Shown: positions 27,533 to 36,038 of the stretch, piece by piece | Layout: each line of letters starts with the position of its first letter | Position numbering within the stretch: position 1 is the first letter of the stretch | From: Bradyrhizobium zhengyangense | GTDB lineage: Bacteria; Pseudomonadota; Alphaproteobacteria; Rhizobiales; Xanthobacteraceae | Direction of reading: 5' to 3' | Length of the DNA: 64,000 nt | Assembly: GCF_022012435.1 (NCBI RefSeq) | Contig: NZ_JAKLUA010000003.1 | Coordinates: 451,001-515,000, forward strand | Notes under the pieces: model-generated | Database searches by the model: none | What the model was told of the DNA's origin: nothing | Seen by the model: only the letters and a program-made list of their open reading frames with translations | Program-made: the position numbers and the translations under genes

Positions 27533-28414
27533 ATGGCGGCAGTGATCAAGAAGGTCGGCGTGATCGGCGCGGGTCAGATGGGCAACGGCATCGCGCATGT
27601 CGCGGCCCTGGCCGGTTTCGATGTGGTGCTCAACGATGTCTCGGCCGACCGCCTGAAATCAGGCATGGCCACCATCAATGGCAATCTGGCGCGCCAGGTC
27701 TCCAAGAAGGGGGTCACCGAGGACGACAAGACCAAGGCGATGGCGCGCATCTCGCTGGCCGAGAAGCTGGACGACCTCGCCGACTGCGATCTTGTGATCG
27801 AGACCGCGGTCGAGAAGGAAGAGGTCAAGCGCAAGATCTTCCACGAACTTTGCGCGATTCTGAAGCCGGAGGCGATCGTCGCCTCCGACACGTCCTCGAT
27901 CTCGATCACCCGCCTTGCCGCCGCGACCGACCGGCCCGAGCGCTTCATCGGCATTCACTTCATGAATCCGGTGCCGCTGATGGAGCTGGTGGAGCTGATC
28001 CGCGGCATCGCCACCGATGATTCCACCTTCGAGGCCTCCAAGGAATTCGTCGCCAAGCTCGGCAAGCAGGTCGCGGTCTCCGAGGATTTCCCGGCCTTCA
28101 TCGTCAACCGCATCCTGCTGCCGATGATCAACGAGGCGATCTACACGCTGTATGAAGGCGTCGGCAATGTCGAGGCGATCGACGCGGCGATGAAACTCGG
28201 CGCCCACCATCCAATGGGCCCGCTCGAGCTCGCCGATTTCATCGGTCTCGATACCTGCCTTTCGATCATGCAGGTGCTGCACGAGGGCCTCGCCGACTCG
28301 AAGTACCGGCCGTGCCCGCTGCTGGTGAAATACGTCGAAGCCGGCTGGCTCGGTCGCAAGACCCAGCGCGGCTTCTACGACTACCGCGGGGCCAAGCCGG
28401 TTCCGACCCGCTAA
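27533..28414 (+). CDS. 3-hydroxybutyryl-CoA dehydrogenase
   Basis: A 293-residue short-form 3-hydroxyacyl-CoA dehydrogenase of the Hbd/PaaH type. The NAD-binding motif is KVGVIGAGQMGNGIAHVAAL (about 6-25). The catalytic histidine lies in FIGIHFMNPVPLMELVELIRG, with SDTSSISIT just before; the C-terminal domain has AFIVNRILLPMINEAI and LGAHHPMGPLELADFIGLDT. The ATG at 27533 follows GGTGGAT; the frame is open a little further upstream. It interconverts acetoacetyl-CoA and 3-hydroxybutyryl-CoA with NAD(P). Position after etfBA fits acyl-CoA or PHB-linked metabolism, although a terminator separates the two. Confidence 0.93.
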   Translation: MAAVIKKVGVIGAGQMGNGIAHVAALAGFDVVLNDVSADRLKSGMATINGNLARQVSKKGVTEDDKTKAMARISLAEKLDDLADCDLVIETAVEKEEVKRKIFHELCAILKPEAIVASDTSSISITRLAAATDRPERFIGIHFMNPVPLMELVELIRGIATDDSTFEASKEFVAKLGKQVAVSEDFPAFIVNRILLPMINEAIYTLYEGVGNVEAIDAAMKLGAHHPMGPLELADFIGLDTCLSIMQVLHEGLADSKYRPCPLLVKYVEAGWLGRKTQRGFYDYRGAKPVPTR

Positions 28415-28485
28415 TCCATCTTGTGACAATTCATGTTGCGTTAACCCCTCGCGCCTAGGCTGCGGCCGGTACAAGGGTTCGCGTA

Positions 28486-28680
28486 ATGGACATGATGGCG
28501 ATGGTCAGCACCATGCTGGCCTCTCAGCAGGGCGCGCTGCAGTCGAATATCGCGGCGACGCTGACGAAGCAGAACATGGACATGGAGAAATCCACCGTCC
28601 TGACGCTGCTGGGTGCCGGTCAGCCATCCCTTGCCAATGTCGGCCCCGGCGTCGGCGGCAACCTCAACGTCAGCGCCTAA
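28486..28680 (+). CDS. YjfB-like putative motility-family small protein
   Basis: A 64-residue protein. It starts at 28486 after AAGGGTTC and has MDMMAMVSTMLASQQGALQS, then TLTKQNMDMEKSTVLTLLGAGQP, a layout that fits the short YjfB family (called putative motility protein in databases), although I cannot confirm the match by search. It has no signal peptide or membrane segment and is rich in Met, Ala, Gln and Ser. The stop codon overlaps the converging tlpA stop by four bases. No flagellar gene is nearby, so the motility label should be treated with caution. Confidence 0.65.
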   Translation: MDMMAMVSTMLASQQGALQSNIAATLTKQNMDMEKSTVLTLLGAGQPSLANVGPGVGGNLNVSA

Positions 28681-29342
28681 AGCGACGCGGCAGCCGGACC
28701 TAACGCGGCCCGAAGCAGCTTGAGCGCGTCGTCGCTCGCCCATTCCGCCGGACCCGCGATCGTCGCGATCTCGCAGCCTTGCGGATCGACCAGCACCGAG
28801 GTCGGCATGCCCAAGGCCCGGCCTATCGCCTTAAGATCTTGGAAAACCTTGGCTTTCTGGTCGGTGAAATAGCCGAGCCTGGTCAGATTGGCGTCTTTCA
28901 GGAAATTCTTCGGCTTCTCGGGGTCGCGGGTGTCGATATTGATCGCCACCACCTCAAAGTCAGGGCCCGACAGCTTGGCCTGGAGCTGGTCCAGTGCTGG
29001 CATCTCTTTCCGGCAGGGCACGCACCAGGTAGCCCAGAGGTTCACCAGCAGGGTCTTGCCGCGGAAATCCGATAGCTTCCTCGGCTTGCCGTCGGCGTCC
29101 TCGAAGGTGAGGTCCGGCAGCTTCAGGGGGGCGCTCGCCATGGTCAGCGCGGCCACCTCGCCATGGGCGAGCGGGGCGATCTTCTGGGCTGTGGCGACAG
29201 CGGCCCTGCAGGCCGGATCGCCTGACGGAGCCCGGTTCAGGCCGAGCCCATACAGCGCGGCGAAGCCGGCAAGCCCACCGACCACCACGGTGGCGATGAC
29301 GATGGGGATCCGGCGCGTGGCGGAGGGCTTCTGGTCGAGCAT
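28677..29342 (-). CDS. tlpA: Thioredoxin-like thiol:disulfide interchange protein TlpA
   Basis: A 221-residue membrane-anchored periplasmic thioredoxin. Residues 12-35 form the uncleaved membrane anchor; the thioredoxin domain follows, with active-site WCVPC (C107, C110), cis-proline P180 in GMPTSVLV and the two extra cysteines C45 and C190 that form the structural disulfide in Bradyrhizobium TlpA. In B. japonicum TlpA reduces the copper chaperone ScoI and is needed for cytochrome aa3 assembly. The start at 29342 gives the same length as the characterised protein; an ATG at 29354 would add four residues. It is divergent from argH and converges on the small YjfB-like gene. Confidence 0.95.
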   Translation of the reverse strand: MLDQKPSATRRIPIVIATVVVGGLAGFAALYGLGLNRAPSGDPACRAAVATAQKIAPLAHGEVAALTMASAPLKLPDLTFEDADGKPRKLSDFRGKTLLVNLWATWCVPCRKEMPALDQLQAKLSGPDFEVVAINIDTRDPEKPKNFLKDANLTRLGYFTDQKAKVFQDLKAIGRALGMPTSVLVDPQGCEIATIAGPAEWASDDALKLLRAALGPAAASL

Positions 29343-29443
29343 ATCGTTTGTCATCCGGTCGCAGATATGGCTATCAGGGGCCTCTTAATACGGCTGGCCT
29401 CGGCCAGCAAACATGCGGCAAAGCAAGGCGTGAGCAGGGGATC

Positions 29444-30841
29444 ATGAGCAACAAGATGTGGGGCGGCCGGTTCTCGGAGCGTCCCGATGAGATCATGGAA
29501 GAGATCAACGTCTCCATCGACGTCGATCGTCACCTCTACGCCCAGGACATTGCCGCGTCCAAGGCCCACGCCGCGATGTTGGCCGCGAACGGCATCATCA
29601 CGGCCTCTGATGCGAAAAATATCGGCAAGGGTCTAGACACGATTTTGTCAGAGATCGGCAAAGGCGGCTTCGAGTTCAAGCGCGCGCTCGAGGACATTCA
29701 TATGAATGTCGAGAGCCGTCTGTCGGAGCTGATCGGGCCCGCCGCCGGCCGACTGCACACCGCGCGCTCCCGCAACGACCAGGTCGCGACCGACTTCCGT
29801 CTCTATGTCCGCGACATCGTCGACGAGACCGATGCGGCGCTTGCCGCGTTCCAGCAGGCGCTGGTGGAGCGCGCGCTGGAGCACGCCGGAACCGTGATGC
29901 CCGGCTTCACCCATCTGCAGACCGCGCAGCCCGTCACTTTCGGCCATCACCTGCTTGCTTATGTCGAGATGGCCGCGCGTGATCGCGGCCGTTTCCAGGA
30001 TGCGCGCAAGCGGCTCAATGAATCCCCGCTCGGTGCGGCGGCGCTCGCCGGCACTTCGTTCCCGATCGACCGGCACGCCACCGCAAAGGCGCTGGCCTTC
30101 GATCGTCCGATGGCGAACTCGCTCGACGCTGTCTCCGACCGCGACTTCGTGCTGGAGACCTTGTCGGCGGCCTCGATCTGCGCCGTGCACATGTCGCGCT
30201 TTGCCGAGGAAATCGTGATCTGGACTTCGCCGCTGGTCGGCATGATCCGCCTCAGCGACAAGTTCACCACCGGCTCCTCGATCATGCCGCAGAAGCGCAA
30301 CCCTGATGCCGCGGAACTCGTGCGGGCCAAGACCGGCCGCGTCATCGGGGCGCTCAACGGCCTCCTGATTGTGATGAAGGGCCTGCCGCTCGCCTATCAA
30401 AAGGACATGCAGGAGGACAAACAGGGCGCCATGGAAGGCTTTGCCGCGCTGTCGCTGGCGATCCGCGCCATGACCGGCATGGTCCGCGACCTCGTGCCTG
30501 ACGAGGCCAAGATGAGGCTTGCTGCAGGGGAGGGCTATGCCACGGCCACCGATCTCGCCGACTGGCTGGTGCGAACGCTGAAAATGCCGTTCCGCGAGGC
30601 CCATCACGTCACCGGCCGCATCGTCGCCAAGGCGGCCGAGGGCGGCGCGGCGCTGCATGAGCTGCCGCTGAAGGAGATGCAGGCGATCGAGCCCAGGATC
30701 ACCAAGGACGTGCTCGGCGTGCTCTCGGTCGAATCGTCGGTCAAGAGCCGCACCAGCTACGGTGGCACCGCGCCGAAGAACGTGACGGCGCAGGCCAAGG
30801 CCTGGGCCAAGCGGCTGGAAAAAGAGCGAAAATTGGGCTGA
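29444..30841 (+). CDS. argH: Argininosuccinate lyase
   Basis: A 465-residue enzyme of the fumarase/aspartase superfamily, normal in length. It begins [18 protein letters not shown] at 29444 after GCAGGGG. Family signatures: [37 protein letters not shown], and the flexible catalytic loop [20 protein letters not shown], whose serine is the general base. It cleaves argininosuccinate to arginine and fumarate, the last step of arginine synthesis. It is followed by lptM and lysA on the same strand, with gaps of 93 and 23 bp, so an amino-acid biosynthesis transcript is likely. Confidence 0.96.
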   Translation: MSNKMWGGRFSERPDEIMEEINVSIDVDRHLYAQDIAASKAHAAMLAANGIITASDAKNIGKGLDTILSEIGKGGFEFKRALEDIHMNVESRLSELIGPAAGRLHTARSRNDQVATDFRLYVRDIVDETDAALAAFQQALVERALEHAGTVMPGFTHLQTAQPVTFGHHLLAYVEMAARDRGRFQDARKRLNESPLGAAALAGTSFPIDRHATAKALAFDRPMANSLDAVSDRDFVLETLSAASICAVHMSRFAEEIVIWTSPLVGMIRLSDKFTTGSSIMPQKRNPDAAELVRAKTGRVIGALNGLLIVMKGLPLAYQKDMQEDKQGAMEGFAALSLAIRAMTGMVRDLVPDEAKMRLAAGEGYATATDLADWLVRTLKMPFREAHHVTGRIVAKAAEGGAALHELPLKEMQAIEPRITKDVLGVLSVESSVKSRTSYGGTAPKNVTAQAKAWAKRLEKERKLG

Positions 30842-30934
30842 GGGCCGAAATTTCGCCGATCTTCCGTGGCCTTCCGGCACTCGCCAGCGGGGGCCAACCT
30901 CTGTATGGTGCGGCCGCATCGTGGGGATTTCGTC

Positions 30935-31225
30935 GTGACGTCAAAGTTTCGCCCGGCCGGCTCGGGGTGGGCCATCATTGTCCTTAGCCTGACGGCGCTT
31001 GCGCTCGCCGGCTGTGGCCGCAGAGGCCCGCTCGACCTGCCGCCCACCGCCTCCAGCGCGTCCACGGCCAACGTCGCCGCGCCTGGTGACACCGAGACCG
31101 AAGCCCAGAAGACGCCGAGCGTGTTCAATCCGACCTATGGCGCGGACGCGCCGCCGGTGGCGACCAAGGGCAGGAAGAAACCGTTTATCCTCGACCCGCT
31201 CCTGGACGAAAAGCCCAGCCGATAG
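30935..31225 (+). CDS. lptM: LptM-like (YifL-type) small lipoprotein
   Basis: A lipoprotein of about 96 residues. The signal peptide ends in the lipobox LALAGC, with the lipidated cysteine at residue 27 from the GTG at 30935, chosen because GGGGAT precedes it; ATG 30905 and 30866 are possible longer starts. Just after the cysteine comes GRRGPLDLPP, the hallmark of the LptM/YifL family. E. coli LptM binds the LptD/E LPS translocon and helps it to fold. The rest is Ala/Thr/Pro-rich and likely disordered, ending KKPFILDPLLDEKPS. A location before lysA, as here, is common in Alphaproteobacteria. Confidence 0.85.
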   Translation: MTSKFRPAGSGWAIIVLSLTALALAGCGRRGPLDLPPTASSASTANVAAPGDTETEAQKTPSVFNPTYGADAPPVATKGRKKPFILDPLLDEKPSR

Positions 31226-31248
31226 GCTGGGGCAACTGAGCCAACGCC

Positions 31249-32514
31249 ATGAACCATTTCGACTACCGCAACGGCGTGCTGCACGCCGAGGCCGTGAACC
31301 TGTCCGAGCTGGCCGCGACCGTCGGCACGCCGTTCTATTGCTATTCGACCGCGACGCTGGAGCGGCACTACCGCGTCTTCACTGAAGCCTTTGCTGGCGA
31401 GAAGGTGCTGGTCTGCTACGCCATGAAGGCGAACTCCAACCAGTCGGTGCTGCGCACGCTGGCCAAGCTTGGCGCCGGCGCCGACGTCGTCTCCGGCGGC
31501 GAGCTGAAGCGCGCGCTCGCGGCCGGTATCCCCGCCAACAAGATCGTGTTTTCCGGCGTCGGCAAGACGGAGACCGAGCTGCGCGCAGCGCTCGCCGCGG
31601 ACATCCTCTGCCTCAACGTTGAATCCGAGCCCGAGCTCGAATTGCTCTCGCGCCTCGCAACCGAGATGGGCAAGACCGCGCGCATCTCCGTGCGCGTCAA
31701 TCCCGATGTCGATGCCGGCACGCATGCCAAGATCTCGACCGGCAAGTCCGAGAACAAGTTCGGCATTCCGATCGTTCACGCCCGCGAGGTCTACGCGCGC
31801 GCCGCCAAGCTGCCCGGCATCGCGGTCGCGGGCACCGACGTGCATATCGGCAGCCAGATCACCGACCTTTCCAAGATGGAGACCGCGTTCCGCATTCTCT
31901 CCGAATTCGTGCAGACATTGCGCGCCGACGGCCACAATATCAGCCACGTCGATTTCGGCGGCGGGCTCGGCATTCCCTACTACATGGACCGCGAAGCGCC
32001 GCCGGCGCCCGATGCCTATGCCGCCATGGTCAAGCGCGTCAGCCACAATCTCGGCTGCACGCTGATGTTCGAGCCGGGCCGCATGATCGTCGGCAATGCC
32101 GGCATCCTCGTCGCCAAGGTGATCTATGTGAAGCACGGCGACGGCAAGAATTTCGTCATCATCGACGCCGCCATGAACGACCTCATCCGCCCGACGCTGT
32201 ACGAGGCGTATCACGACATCCTGCCGGTGATGCAGCCGGCCAAGGGCGCGGCGACCATCATGGCCGACGTCGTCGGTCCGGTCTGCGAGACCGGTGACTA
32301 TCTCGCGCTCGATCGCACGCTGCCGACGCCGAAGCCCGGCGACCTCATCGCCATCATGACCGCAGGCGCCTATGGCGCCGTGCAGGCGGGCACCTACAAC
32401 ACGCGGCCGCTGGTACCGGAGGTGCTGGTCAAGGGCGATCAATACGCGGTCGTGCGCCCGCGCATCGAGGTCGAGCAGCTGATTGCGATGGACACGCCAG
32501 CGCCGTGGCTGTGA
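31249..32514 (+). CDS. lysA: Diaminopimelate decarboxylase
   Basis: A 421-residue fold-III PLP enzyme. The PLP lysine is in VCYAMKANSNQSVLR (about residue 61). Other motifs are GAGADVVSGGELKRA, HIGSQITD, HVDFGGGLGIPY, FEPGRMIVGNAG (phosphate binding) and the subunit-interface GPVCETGDYLA, with the catalytic cysteine. It makes L-lysine from meso-diaminopimelate in the cytoplasm. It begins 23 bases after lptM. A GGCGAGCT/AGCTCGCC hairpin lies a few bases after the stop, between it and the converging tannase-like gene. Confidence 0.96.
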   Translation: MNHFDYRNGVLHAEAVNLSELAATVGTPFYCYSTATLERHYRVFTEAFAGEKVLVCYAMKANSNQSVLRTLAKLGAGADVVSGGELKRALAAGIPANKIVFSGVGKTETELRAALAADILCLNVESEPELELLSRLATEMGKTARISVRVNPDVDAGTHAKISTGKSENKFGIPIVHAREVYARAAKLPGIAVAGTDVHIGSQITDLSKMETAFRILSEFVQTLRADGHNISHVDFGGGLGIPYYMDREAPPAPDAYAAMVKRVSHNLGCTLMFEPGRMIVGNAGILVAKVIYVKHGDGKNFVIIDAAMNDLIRPTLYEAYHDILPVMQPAKGAATIMADVVGPVCETGDYLALDRTLPTPKPGDLIAIMTAGAYGAVQAGTYNTRPLVPEVLVKGDQYAVVRPRIEVEQLIAMDTPAPWL

Positions 32515-32521
32515 GGACGCC

Positions 32522-32539
32522 GGCGAGCTCAAGCTCGCC
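32522..32539. terminator. Hairpin between converging lysA and tannase-like genes
   Basis: An eight-base stem, GGCGAGCT with AGCTCGCC, and a two-base centre lie in the 40-bp gap between two converging stops. There is no T-run, so termination by this hairpin alone is uncertain. Confidence 0.4.
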
Positions 32540-32554
32540 GACGTCGCGTATGCG

Positions 32555-34279
32555 TCACGGCCCGTATTTCGGAGCCGGCTTCTGATTGAAGTCGTTCTCG
32601 TCGGCGACACAGGTGAAGTTCGCAGCGTTGTTGGTGTCGCCGCTGCCGTTGTACTTCGCGACCTTCGGGAAGACGCAAAGCGGCCGGGTCATTTGCACCG
32701 TCGGCGGCGTATCGGCCACGTATTTCGTGGCGAGGATCGTATCCGGCGCCGTGCCACCCTCGACCCATTTGACCAGCGGCAACAGCGCATCGAACGAGTT
32801 GGGACCGGGGCCGCCGGAGCAGTGATACATGCCGGGCACCATGAACAGACGCGCATAGCTCTGCGTCCGCTGCAGCGCCGGATTGCCACCGAAAAAGCCG
32901 ACCGGCTGCGCCCCCTGACCCTCATTTCCGACCAGGGTCAGGAAGTAGTTGATGCTACTCTGTGACGGGATCAGGGGGTCGGCCCAGCCGTGGTACATCA
33001 AGAGCTTGCCGCCATGTGCACGGAAGTCGCCGAGATCGGTGCTGGTCGCGTTCAGTACCGCGGCGAGCTGATCGTCGACCTTGTCGATGTCGCGGTGGAA
33101 ATCGAAATTGGCAAAGTTGGTCGCGCTTCCCGGATAGCCGAAGCTCGGGCCGAACACCCAGTAGAACAGGCCGTCGAAGGCTGGCTCGGGCAGTTGCTCC
33201 TGGAACGCAAGGCCAAGCGCGAGGATGTCGTCGGTCTCGTTGCCGCGCTCGGAGCCAGGATTGACGAGCTGTCCGTTCACCGGATCGATCGTGCCGGCGT
33301 AATAGCGCTGCATAGTCGTGACCTGATCCGAGGTCAGGCAGGCCGGCGGCGCGTTGCCGCCCGTGCAGAGCAGGACCTTCGGATCGAAGTGACAATCGCG
33401 CGGATCGGTCAGGAACTGATCGGTCTTGGCGCCGCCGTCCTGCCCGACGCATTGCTTCAGCACGGCCTGGTTGACCAGCGTCATCTGGCCGGGCTGGATG
33501 AGCCGGCCGGGGCTCGCATGCGCGTTCTGCCAGCCATAGAGGCCTGCCATGTGCAGATGCGTGCGATTGAAGGCGGGAGCGCCGGCAAGGATGCCGTCAT
33601 AATCGTTGGGGAAGCGCTGCGCCTCCATCAAGGCGTTCTGGCCGCCGGTGGAGCAGCCGGCGAAATAAGCCCGCTGCGATCGATGGCCGTAGAACGCGCT
33701 GGCGATCTCCTTGCCGCGCTCGGTCATTAAATGGATCGCACGGTAGCCGAAATCCTTGATCCGCTCGGGATGCCCGAACAGACCCGTCGACGGCACCGCT
33801 GGATCGCCGAACTCCGTGGCAAGCTGGTTGCCCATGTTGCCGGCCGAGCCGCAGAACAGCGGATTGCAACCTGACGATCCCGTGCCGAGATCGCTGTTGG
33901 TCGATGCAAATCCGGCCTGGATGCCGATGGCGAGCTCGTTGTAGGTGATCACGCCCTGGAAACCGCCGCCGCCGGTGCCAAGGAACCTGCCGTTCCAATT
34001 GGTCTCGGGCAGCCAGACCTCGATCTTGATCGCGGAGTCCGAGCTGGGGATCAAGGTTGCGGTGACGCGGCAGAACGCGGGAAGGCCGGTGATCGGGCTC
34101 CCGCCCGGGGGGACAAAGGTGCCCGTCGCGTTGTCGTCAGCCGAATTGATCACCGTGTGCTGGAATTGTAGGGATCGAAGATTGGTGCACGCCGTCGCCA
34201 TGGCGGGCGAGGTGCCGAGTGCGACACAGGCAAACAGGGCCGTGGTCGCACCGACAAGTAAGTGTCGATGACGCTTCAT
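32555..34279 (-). CDS. Tannase/feruloyl esterase family protein, secreted
   Basis: A 574-residue tannase-family esterase with a Sec signal peptide (residues 1-29, ending AMATA). The serine elbow reads FAGCSTGGQNA (C209-S210), the acid is in GWADPLIP, and the histidine in MYHCSGG: the CS-D-HC arrangement in which a disulfide joins the cysteines beside the catalytic Ser and His. Extra cysteines (CNPLFC and others) are as in fungal feruloyl esterases. It hydrolyses plant phenolic esters such as gallate or ferulate esters, or aryl esters, in the periplasm or outside. The start at 34279 follows AGGGAGGACGG. For a plant-associated bacterium this fits use of plant phenolics; the precise ester is unknown. 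Confidence 0.9.
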   Translation of the reverse strand: MKRHRHLLVGATTALFACVALGTSPAMATACTNLRSLQFQHTVINSADDNATGTFVPPGGSPITGLPAFCRVTATLIPSSDSAIKIEVWLPETNWNGRFLGTGGGGFQGVITYNELAIGIQAGFASTNSDLGTGSSGCNPLFCGSAGNMGNQLATEFGDPAVPSTGLFGHPERIKDFGYRAIHLMTERGKEIASAFYGHRSQRAYFAGCSTGGQNALMEAQRFPNDYDGILAGAPAFNRTHLHMAGLYGWQNAHASPGRLIQPGQMTLVNQAVLKQCVGQDGGAKTDQFLTDPRDCHFDPKVLLCTGGNAPPACLTSDQVTTMQRYYAGTIDPVNGQLVNPGSERGNETDDILALGLAFQEQLPEPAFDGLFYWVFGPSFGYPGSATNFANFDFHRDIDKVDDQLAAVLNATSTDLGDFRAHGGKLLMYHGWADPLIPSQSSINYFLTLVGNEGQGAQPVGFFGGNPALQRTQSYARLFMVPGMYHCSGGPGPNSFDALLPLVKWVEGGTAPDTILATKYVADTPPTVQMTRPLCVFPKVAKYNGSGDTNNAANFTCVADENDFNQKPAPKYGP

Positions 34280-34418
34280 TCCGTCCTCCCTGATTTTTTG
34301 CAGGCTTCTAGTGAGGACAGGATAGCGCACAAAGATTGCAACTCAAGGATGAAGCATCGTGTCGCGAGTTGATCGACGCTCTCGCGTACCGGTTGCGGAG
34401 ATGCAGGCTGGGAGTGAG

Positions 34419-35327
34419 TTATTTCCCAGCCAGGCCGCCGGCCTTCCCACCGACCACCACGCCCGCCTTCTTCTCGATCGGCTTGATCGCCGCGGTGAAA
34501 TCGGACTCGGCACCTTCCGCTGATATCACGGTCTCCCAGAGGCGTCCGACCGCGTCCGCGACCTCCATCGACAGGCCCAGCTGCTTCATCTCCTCCAGCG
34601 CCAGCCGCACGTCCTTCACCATCAGCCCGGTCGCGAAGCCGAAGTCGAAGCTGCGCGGCAGCACCGAGCGCGGAAACTTGTCGCGGCTCGCAGTGTTCAT
34701 GCCTGAGCCCGCATTGATGACGTCGATCATCACGGCGGGATCGAGTCCGGCCTTCACGCCCATCACCACGGCTTCCGACGTCGCCACGATGGCGGTGGCC
34801 GAGAGGAAATTGTTGGCGAGCTTCATGGTCTGCGCCGCGCCCGGCTTCTCGCCGATGAAGAACACCTTTCCGATCACGTCGAGTGCCGGCCTGAGCAGCT
34901 CGAACTCAGCCTTTGGCCCCGACACCATCACCGCCAGCGTGCCCTTCTCGGCGCCGCCGACGCCGCCCGACACCGGGCAGTCGATCTGCACGATGTTGCG
35001 TTGTGCGAGCAGGCCGTGAATCTTCACAGCCATTTGCGAGCCGACCGTCGAGAGGTCGATGAAGCGTTTGGCACGGCTCCCTTCGATCACGCCGTTCGCG
35101 CCGGTGGCGACCTCGAGCGAAGCCTTGAGCGATGGCAGGCTCGCCATCACGGTCTCGACCTTGTCGGCGACATCCTTCGGCGACGTCGCAGCAGTCGCGC
35201 CGCGTGCGACAAGCTGGTCGACGGCTTCTCTGCGGGTGTCGAACACGACGAGCTTGTGCCCGGCCTCGATCAGCCGCCGCGCCATCGGGAAGCCCATGTT
35301 GCCGAGGCCGATGAATCCGATGTCCAT
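34419..35327 (-). CDS. NAD(P)-dependent beta-hydroxyacid dehydrogenase (3-hydroxyisobutyrate dehydrogenase family)
   Basis: A 302-residue member of the HIBADH/tartronate-semialdehyde-reductase family. Features: MDIGFIGLGNMGFPMARRL (Rossmann motif and family signature), FIDLSTVG, CPVSGGVGGAEKGTL (substrate loop, residues 117-131) and the catalytic lysine K169 in MKLANNFL. The start at 35327 follows AAAGGAAACACC, the same 12 bases that precede the downstream-facing CMD gene. It oxidises or reduces small 3-hydroxy acids in the cytoplasm. The neighbours, a CMD-family protein and a tannase-like esterase, suggest an aromatic or small organic acid catabolic setting, which is inference. Confidence 0.9.
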   Translation of the reverse strand: MDIGFIGLGNMGFPMARRLIEAGHKLVVFDTRREAVDQLVARGATAATSPKDVADKVETVMASLPSLKASLEVATGANGVIEGSRAKRFIDLSTVGSQMAVKIHGLLAQRNIVQIDCPVSGGVGGAEKGTLAVMVSGPKAEFELLRPALDVIGKVFFIGEKPGAAQTMKLANNFLSATAIVATSEAVVMGVKAGLDPAVMIDVINAGSGMNTASRDKFPRSVLPRSFDFGFATGLMVKDVRLALEEMKQLGLSMEVADAVGRLWETVISAEGAESDFTAAIKPIEKKAGVVVGGKAGGLAGK

Positions 35328-35381
35328 GGTGTTTCCTTTGTTTCTTTTCGTTGTTGTGAGAGTGCCCATTTCATCCTCGGT

Positions 35382-35451
35382 GTCGTCCCGGATCGGCGCT
35401 ACGCCCCAGACAACGCTACGCGTTGCCGAGGCTTCGCTTGTCCGGGACGAC
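35382..35451. repeat. Palindromic intergenic repeat (GTCGTCCCGGA type)
   Basis: Perfect 11-base inverted ends, GTCGTCCCGGA (35382-35392) and TCCGGGACGAC (35441-35451), surround a core with a second, inner dyad (CAACGC-TACGCGTTG). This looks like a rhizobial dispersed palindrome. It lies between the CMD gene and the dehydrogenase gene, in their probable common transcript. Confidence 0.8.
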
Positions 35452-35472
35452 AGCGGAGATCGGCGTACCCCC

Positions 35473-35856
35473 TCACGCCTTCCCATCGATCTCCGCGAAC
35501 ACCTCGCGCGCGATGCGGAAGCTGTCGACGGCGGCCGGCATGCCGCCATAGATCGCGACCTGCATCAGGATCTCGCGGATCTCGTCGCGGGTGACGCCGT
35601 TGGTGAGCGCGCCTTTCAAGTGCGCGCGGAATTCGTGCTGGCGGTTGAGAATCGCGATCATCGCGATGTTGAGCATGCTGCGGGTCTTGCGCGGCAGCTC
35701 CTCGCGGCCCCACACCGTGCCCCAGCAATATTCGTTGAGCATCTCCTGGAACGGACGGTTGAAGTCGTCGACGTTCTTGAGCGCGTTGTTGACATAGGCC
35801 TCGCCCAGCACCGCTTTGCGGACTTCCAGGCCCTTGTCATGCATCTTCTTGTCCAT
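35473..35856 (-). CDS. Carboxymuconolactone decarboxylase family protein
   Basis: A 127-residue CMD-family protein similar in size to PcaC. It shows VLGEAYVNNALKNVDDFNRPFQEMLNEYCWGTVWGREELPRKTRSMLNIAMIAILNRQHEFRAHLKGALTNG-type architecture, in which the E-x3-R and H-x-E/H-type residues line the active site; there is no CxxC pair, so it is the decarboxylase/PcaC type rather than the AhpD peroxidase type. PcaC decarboxylates gamma-carboxymuconolactone in protocatechuate breakdown, but no other pca gene is present here. The start at 35856 has AAAGGAAACACC upstream. Confidence 0.85.
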   Translation of the reverse strand: MDKKMHDKGLEVRKAVLGEAYVNNALKNVDDFNRPFQEMLNEYCWGTVWGREELPRKTRSMLNIAMIAILNRQHEFRAHLKGALTNGVTRDEIREILMQVAIYGGMPAAVDSFRIAREVFAEIDGKA

Positions 35857-36038
35857 GGTGTTTCCTTTATTCCCCTTGGGTATTCCTCTTGGGATGGCGC
35901 CGCGGAAATTACGGGGTTGCGCCGGGCCAGTCACGTCCTCGTGTTATGCGGGAAAAGGGGTGTCTCCCGTACAGGAACGGATGCCTCAGTGCTGCCGTTG
36001 TGGTACGCTCCACTCCGCCGGGTAACTTGGAGAGTTGA

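Noticed and set aside
35473..35856. AhpD-type peroxidase function for the CMD-family protein
   Set aside because: There is no CxxC motif in the protein, which AhpD-type activity requires.
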